This document shows, piece by piece, positions 61,868-64,000 of a stretch of 64,000 nt of DNA. Source of the stretch: CAZDWZ01 sp964509425 (lineage in GTDB: Bacteria; Bdellovibrionota_C; UBA2361; SZUA-149; CAZDWZ01). The notes below the pieces were generated by a model. That model ran no database searches, was not told where the DNA came from, and saw nothing but the letters and a program-made list of their open reading frames with translations. The position numbers and the translations under genes are program-made. Where the stretch lies: contig CAZDWZ010000006.1 of NCBI GenBank assembly GCA_964509425.1, positions 1 to 64,000 of the forward strand, written 5' to 3'. Numbering within the stretch: position 1 is the first letter of the stretch; every line of letters begins with the position of its first letter.

Positions 61868-63254
61868 CGACCTTCCAGCCTCCTCCGCACGATTTCTCTT
61901 CTTCGAGAATACGTTTCAGTAGTGTGGAGGAGTGTTTCAAGATCACCCAGTTTGCATTCCACCGGTCGAGCAGACCACACACCGGCTGTTTGGAGATCAC
62001 AACTTCGGAATATTCCCGAAGTCGTTTCTCACCCATGACGAGCGTTCTTCCATCGATGAGGGAGAAAGCGCTGCCCTCCTTTCCAGAGAGACGAATGCCG
62101 AGAGCAAGCCATCCGCCCTCGTCGAAGCTGCTGAAGATCCGGCCTGCGAACGGCTCGCTTGCCAAGAGGTCTAGATACTCCTCCTCCGACTCGCGGAGCG
62201 GTGAAGCGGCGCGGATGAGAAGGAGCGAGGCGGCAAGAAAGAGCGGCGGGAGAAATACCAAAAGTTTCCCGGCGGATGATGCTTCGCGCGTATCTCGAAA
62301 CCGCAACATCCCAGAGAGGATTTCGCTGAAAAGAGGTGAAAGCAAGAGTCCATAAAACGGAAGATATTTTCGTTGAAGAAAACTCGCTGCGGCAAAGATG
62401 CAGAGGAGAGTCAGGAACAGCAGCTTTTGGCGTCCGCCACGTATTCCATGCCGGAGGAGATACACGGGAATCAAGAATAGAGAGGCGATCGAATAATAGA
62501 AGATGAACCCGAGCGATGGACGAAGCGGCTGAAACTCGTCGATAAGCCGATATGCTTCACTGTGAGTGAGCGCGTACGTAAATATCGCTCGCAGATTCTC
62601 TAGCCCATACGGAGAACAGAGGCCGGCAAGCAGCAGCAAGAGGAATAATCGGGCGTGCACGGCTCGCCGCTCAAAAACGAATCGAACACAAAGGAAAAAG
62701 GGAGCGAAGATCCAAAAGACGTGTGTATTCGCCCAGAGAACAGTCGGCAGCAGATAGCCGAGAACGGTCTCACGCTGCTCGATAATCCTCGTCAGAAGAA
62801 GAGCGGCAAACAGTACGCTGAGGAGCTGCGGCCGAAGATGAAACACCGGAGCAAAAAACGGGAGACAGAGCAGCGTCGAAAGCAGTGACGCAAAAAACTT
62901 CTTTTGCTCTTCTTCCGCAGAGAGGTAACGGCGGTTCATTACAAAAATCGCAAACAACGAAAAAGCCGAGAGGAGCATCTGCAGAAGCTGGAGCCCGTGG
63001 AAGCCCGAAACGCGATAGACGGCGGCAAACAAAAGCTCGGGAAGCCAAGAATAAGAAATCCAGGGTGTGGCAGCGGCCCCAAACGGATCAGTTTGGAGAA
63101 CTTGAGAATGCTCGAGCATCCAGAGCCCGCCCGCAAGATGCCAGCCGATATCCGGATCGAAAAGCGCGTGGTACCCGAGAGGCAGCGCTACGGCGAGCAA
63201 GATGCAGCTTCCAACAACCTTCAGCGCCGTCTCTTGAGGGAATCCGTTCCTCAC
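61803..63254 (-). CDS. multi-pass membrane protein, GT-C-like
   Basis: 483 residues with about ten membrane segments. The early loop DPDIGWHLAGGLWMLEHSQV, followed by DPFGAAATPWISYSWLPELLF, is the pattern of GT-C-type membrane glycosyltransferases using a polyprenyl-phosphate sugar: acidic DPD in the first outer loop, then a W-x-x-Y/SWL segment. A soluble C-terminal part (FDEGGWLALGIRLSG ... WNANWVILKHSS) lies outside the membrane. The sugar acceptor is unknown. The last 65 bases overlap the convergent DUF192 gene. Confidence 0.75.
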   Translation of the reverse strand: MRNGFPQETALKVVGSCILLAVALPLGYHALFDPDIGWHLAGGLWMLEHSQVLQTDPFGAAATPWISYSWLPELLFAAVYRVSGFHGLQLLQMLLSAFSLFAIFVMNRRYLSAEEEQKKFFASLLSTLLCLPFFAPVFHLRPQLLSVLFAALLLTRIIEQRETVLGYLLPTVLWANTHVFWIFAPFFLCVRFVFERRAVHARLFLLLLLAGLCSPYGLENLRAIFTYALTHSEAYRLIDEFQPLRPSLGFIFYYSIASLFLIPVYLLRHGIRGGRQKLLFLTLLCIFAAASFLQRKYLPFYGLLLSPLFSEILSGMLRFRDTREASSAGKLLVFLPPLFLAASLLLIRAASPLRESEEEYLDLLASEPFAGRIFSSFDEGGWLALGIRLSGKEGSAFSLIDGRTLVMGEKRLREYSEVVISKQPVCGLLDRWNANWVILKHSSTLLKRILEEEKSCGGGWKVVTTGENWTVLRESLPERSAVP

Positions 63255-63433
63255 ATTTCACTGTCCTTGGGTTATCTTGCGTGTCGGCCTCCGACCGGCA
63301 AAAACCACTCCTCGCATTTCATAAACTTTAAAGCGGTATTACGCGAGGCAAAGACGAGCGAAGAGAACCTGCATGCAAGAAAACTACGAAAGAGGGCTTT
63401 CGCCCACTTTCGCATGGACTGAAACGGACAGCA

Positions 63434-64000
63434 TTAATCTCTTAAGAAGTGACAGGTGTAGCCGCCTGGGTTCTTCTGAAGATAATCCTGATGATAGTCC
63501 TCTGCCGGGAAAAATTTCTTCGCGGCGACGATCTCGGTAACGATCGGCTTCTTCCACTTCCCGGACGCATTGATCTTCTCCTTTACGACCTCCGCGATTT
63601 CTTTCTGCTTCTCATCCAGATAGAAAATCGCTGAGCGGTACTGGGTTCCGCGGTCGTTTCCCTGCTGATTCAACGTCGTCGGATCGTGCATCCGGAAGAA
63701 CCATCCCAACAGATCTTCGTAGCTGAGCTTCGACGGATCAAAGACCACTTCGACAGATTCAGCGTGACCCGTCACGCCTGACGAGACGGCGGGATAGGTT
63801 GGCTTATCCAAGCTTCCGCCGGTGTAACCAACGTCGACGCGAAGCACGCCTGGGATCTTCCGAATAATATCTTCCATTCCCCAGAAACATCCGCCCGCGA
63901 GGAGAGCTGTTTCTTCAACTTCGGCCACCTTCGCGATCTTTCCCGACTCAAAAAGAGAGCGATATTTTCCGTACCCTTCTTTTTCAAGGTTCTCCGCGGG
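63434..64000 (-). CDS. msrA: MsrB-MsrA fusion, truncated by window edge
   Basis: 188 residues visible, 5' end outside the window. The C-terminal part is a full MsrA, reducing methionine-S-sulfoxide in proteins: catalytic GGCFWGMEDI, VGYTGG, HAESVEVVFDP, FFRMHDPTTLNQQGNDRGTQYRSAIF in two blocks, and FFPAEDYHQDYL. A GTG at 63928 could start a free MsrA, but the frame continues without stop to the edge as PAENLEKEGYGKYRSLFESGK. This matches the extreme C terminus of MsrB (P.E.LE.EGYG.Y..LF). So the gene very likely encodes a bifunctional MsrB-MsrA protein. Confidence 0.9.
   Translation of the reverse strand, partial: PAENLEKEGYGKYRSLFESGKIAKVAEVEETALLAGGCFWGMEDIIRKIPGVLRVDVGYTGGSLDKPTYPAVSSGVTGHAESVEVVFDPSKLSYEDLLGWFFRMHDPTTLNQQGNDRGTQYRSAIFYLDEKQKEIAEVVKEKINASGKWKKPIVTEIVAAKKFFPAEDYHQDYLQKNPGGYTCHFLRD

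Overview
The window looks like chromosome from a Gram-negative bacterium of moderate GC content, probably of the deltaproteobacterial or Bdellovibrionota grade. The clues are a complete-looking Tad/Flp pilus core, exonuclease VII genes, a RAYT transposase, a FliA/WhiG-type sigma factor and many exported proteins of unknown family. The exact phylum cannot be read from the sequence. I saw no rRNA, tRNA, CRISPR array or phage structural gene.

Layout. 1-3.2 kb: two solitary GC-rich genes in otherwise empty DNA, then a GNAT acetyltransferase. 3.2-11.9 kb: a PT-repeat exported protein and a catabolic module (UxaA-family dehydratase, two SDR dehydrogenases, FAH-family hydrolase, COG3618 lactonase). 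Together these match every chemical step of a non-phosphorylating L-fucose/L-rhamnose-type pathway to pyruvate and lactate. 12-17.3 kb: another solitary GC-rich membrane protein, a RAYT transposase, a methyltransferase/glycosyltransferase pair, and two diverged copies of a ~160 bp repeat. 17.4-21.3 kb: an exported protein convergent with an unusual overlapping operon that encodes a membrane J-domain protein, a 72-residue protein resembling only the histidine-kinase phosphoacceptor helix, and a HEAT-repeat protein. 22.2-37 kb: a Tad pilus operon with a CpaE-like ATPase carrying a pilin-like tail, Flp pilin, CpaB, CpaF, TadB, TadC, a 956-residue TadE-like protein, TadG-like and TadE-like proteins, then a GspE-N-like/REC fusion, a hybrid histidine kinase and a lone REC protein. 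The secretin, prepilin peptidase and TadD are not in the window.

37-47 kb: a protein made of three tandem repeats of an unknown domain, then a tightly overlapping operon of SulP transporter, DabA, two NuoL/M/N-family membrane proteins and pyroglutamyl peptidase. This is a probable energy-coupled inorganic-carbon uptake system. 47-52.6 kb: two exported or anchored proteins of unknown function, XseB/XseA and a LarA-like protein. 52.9-57.3 kb: four further solitary GC-rich genes (anchored YpsA/SLOG-like protein, a small unknown, an HD-like protein, a PRPP-synthetase homologue), separated by long non-coding stretches with strong hairpins. 58-64 kb: FGGY sugar kinase, metallophosphoesterase, sigma factor, DUF192 protein, a multi-pass membrane protein and a truncated MsrB-MsrA fusion at the edge.

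Three features stand out. (1) A compositional archipelago of seven single-gene, high-GC3 units, most of them with a strong hairpin close upstream of the start codon. (2) The J-domain/HisKA-like/HEAT operon. (3) A Tad locus with a pilin-like tail on its CpaE homologue and a built-in phosphorelay that includes a degenerate GspE-N/REC fusion.
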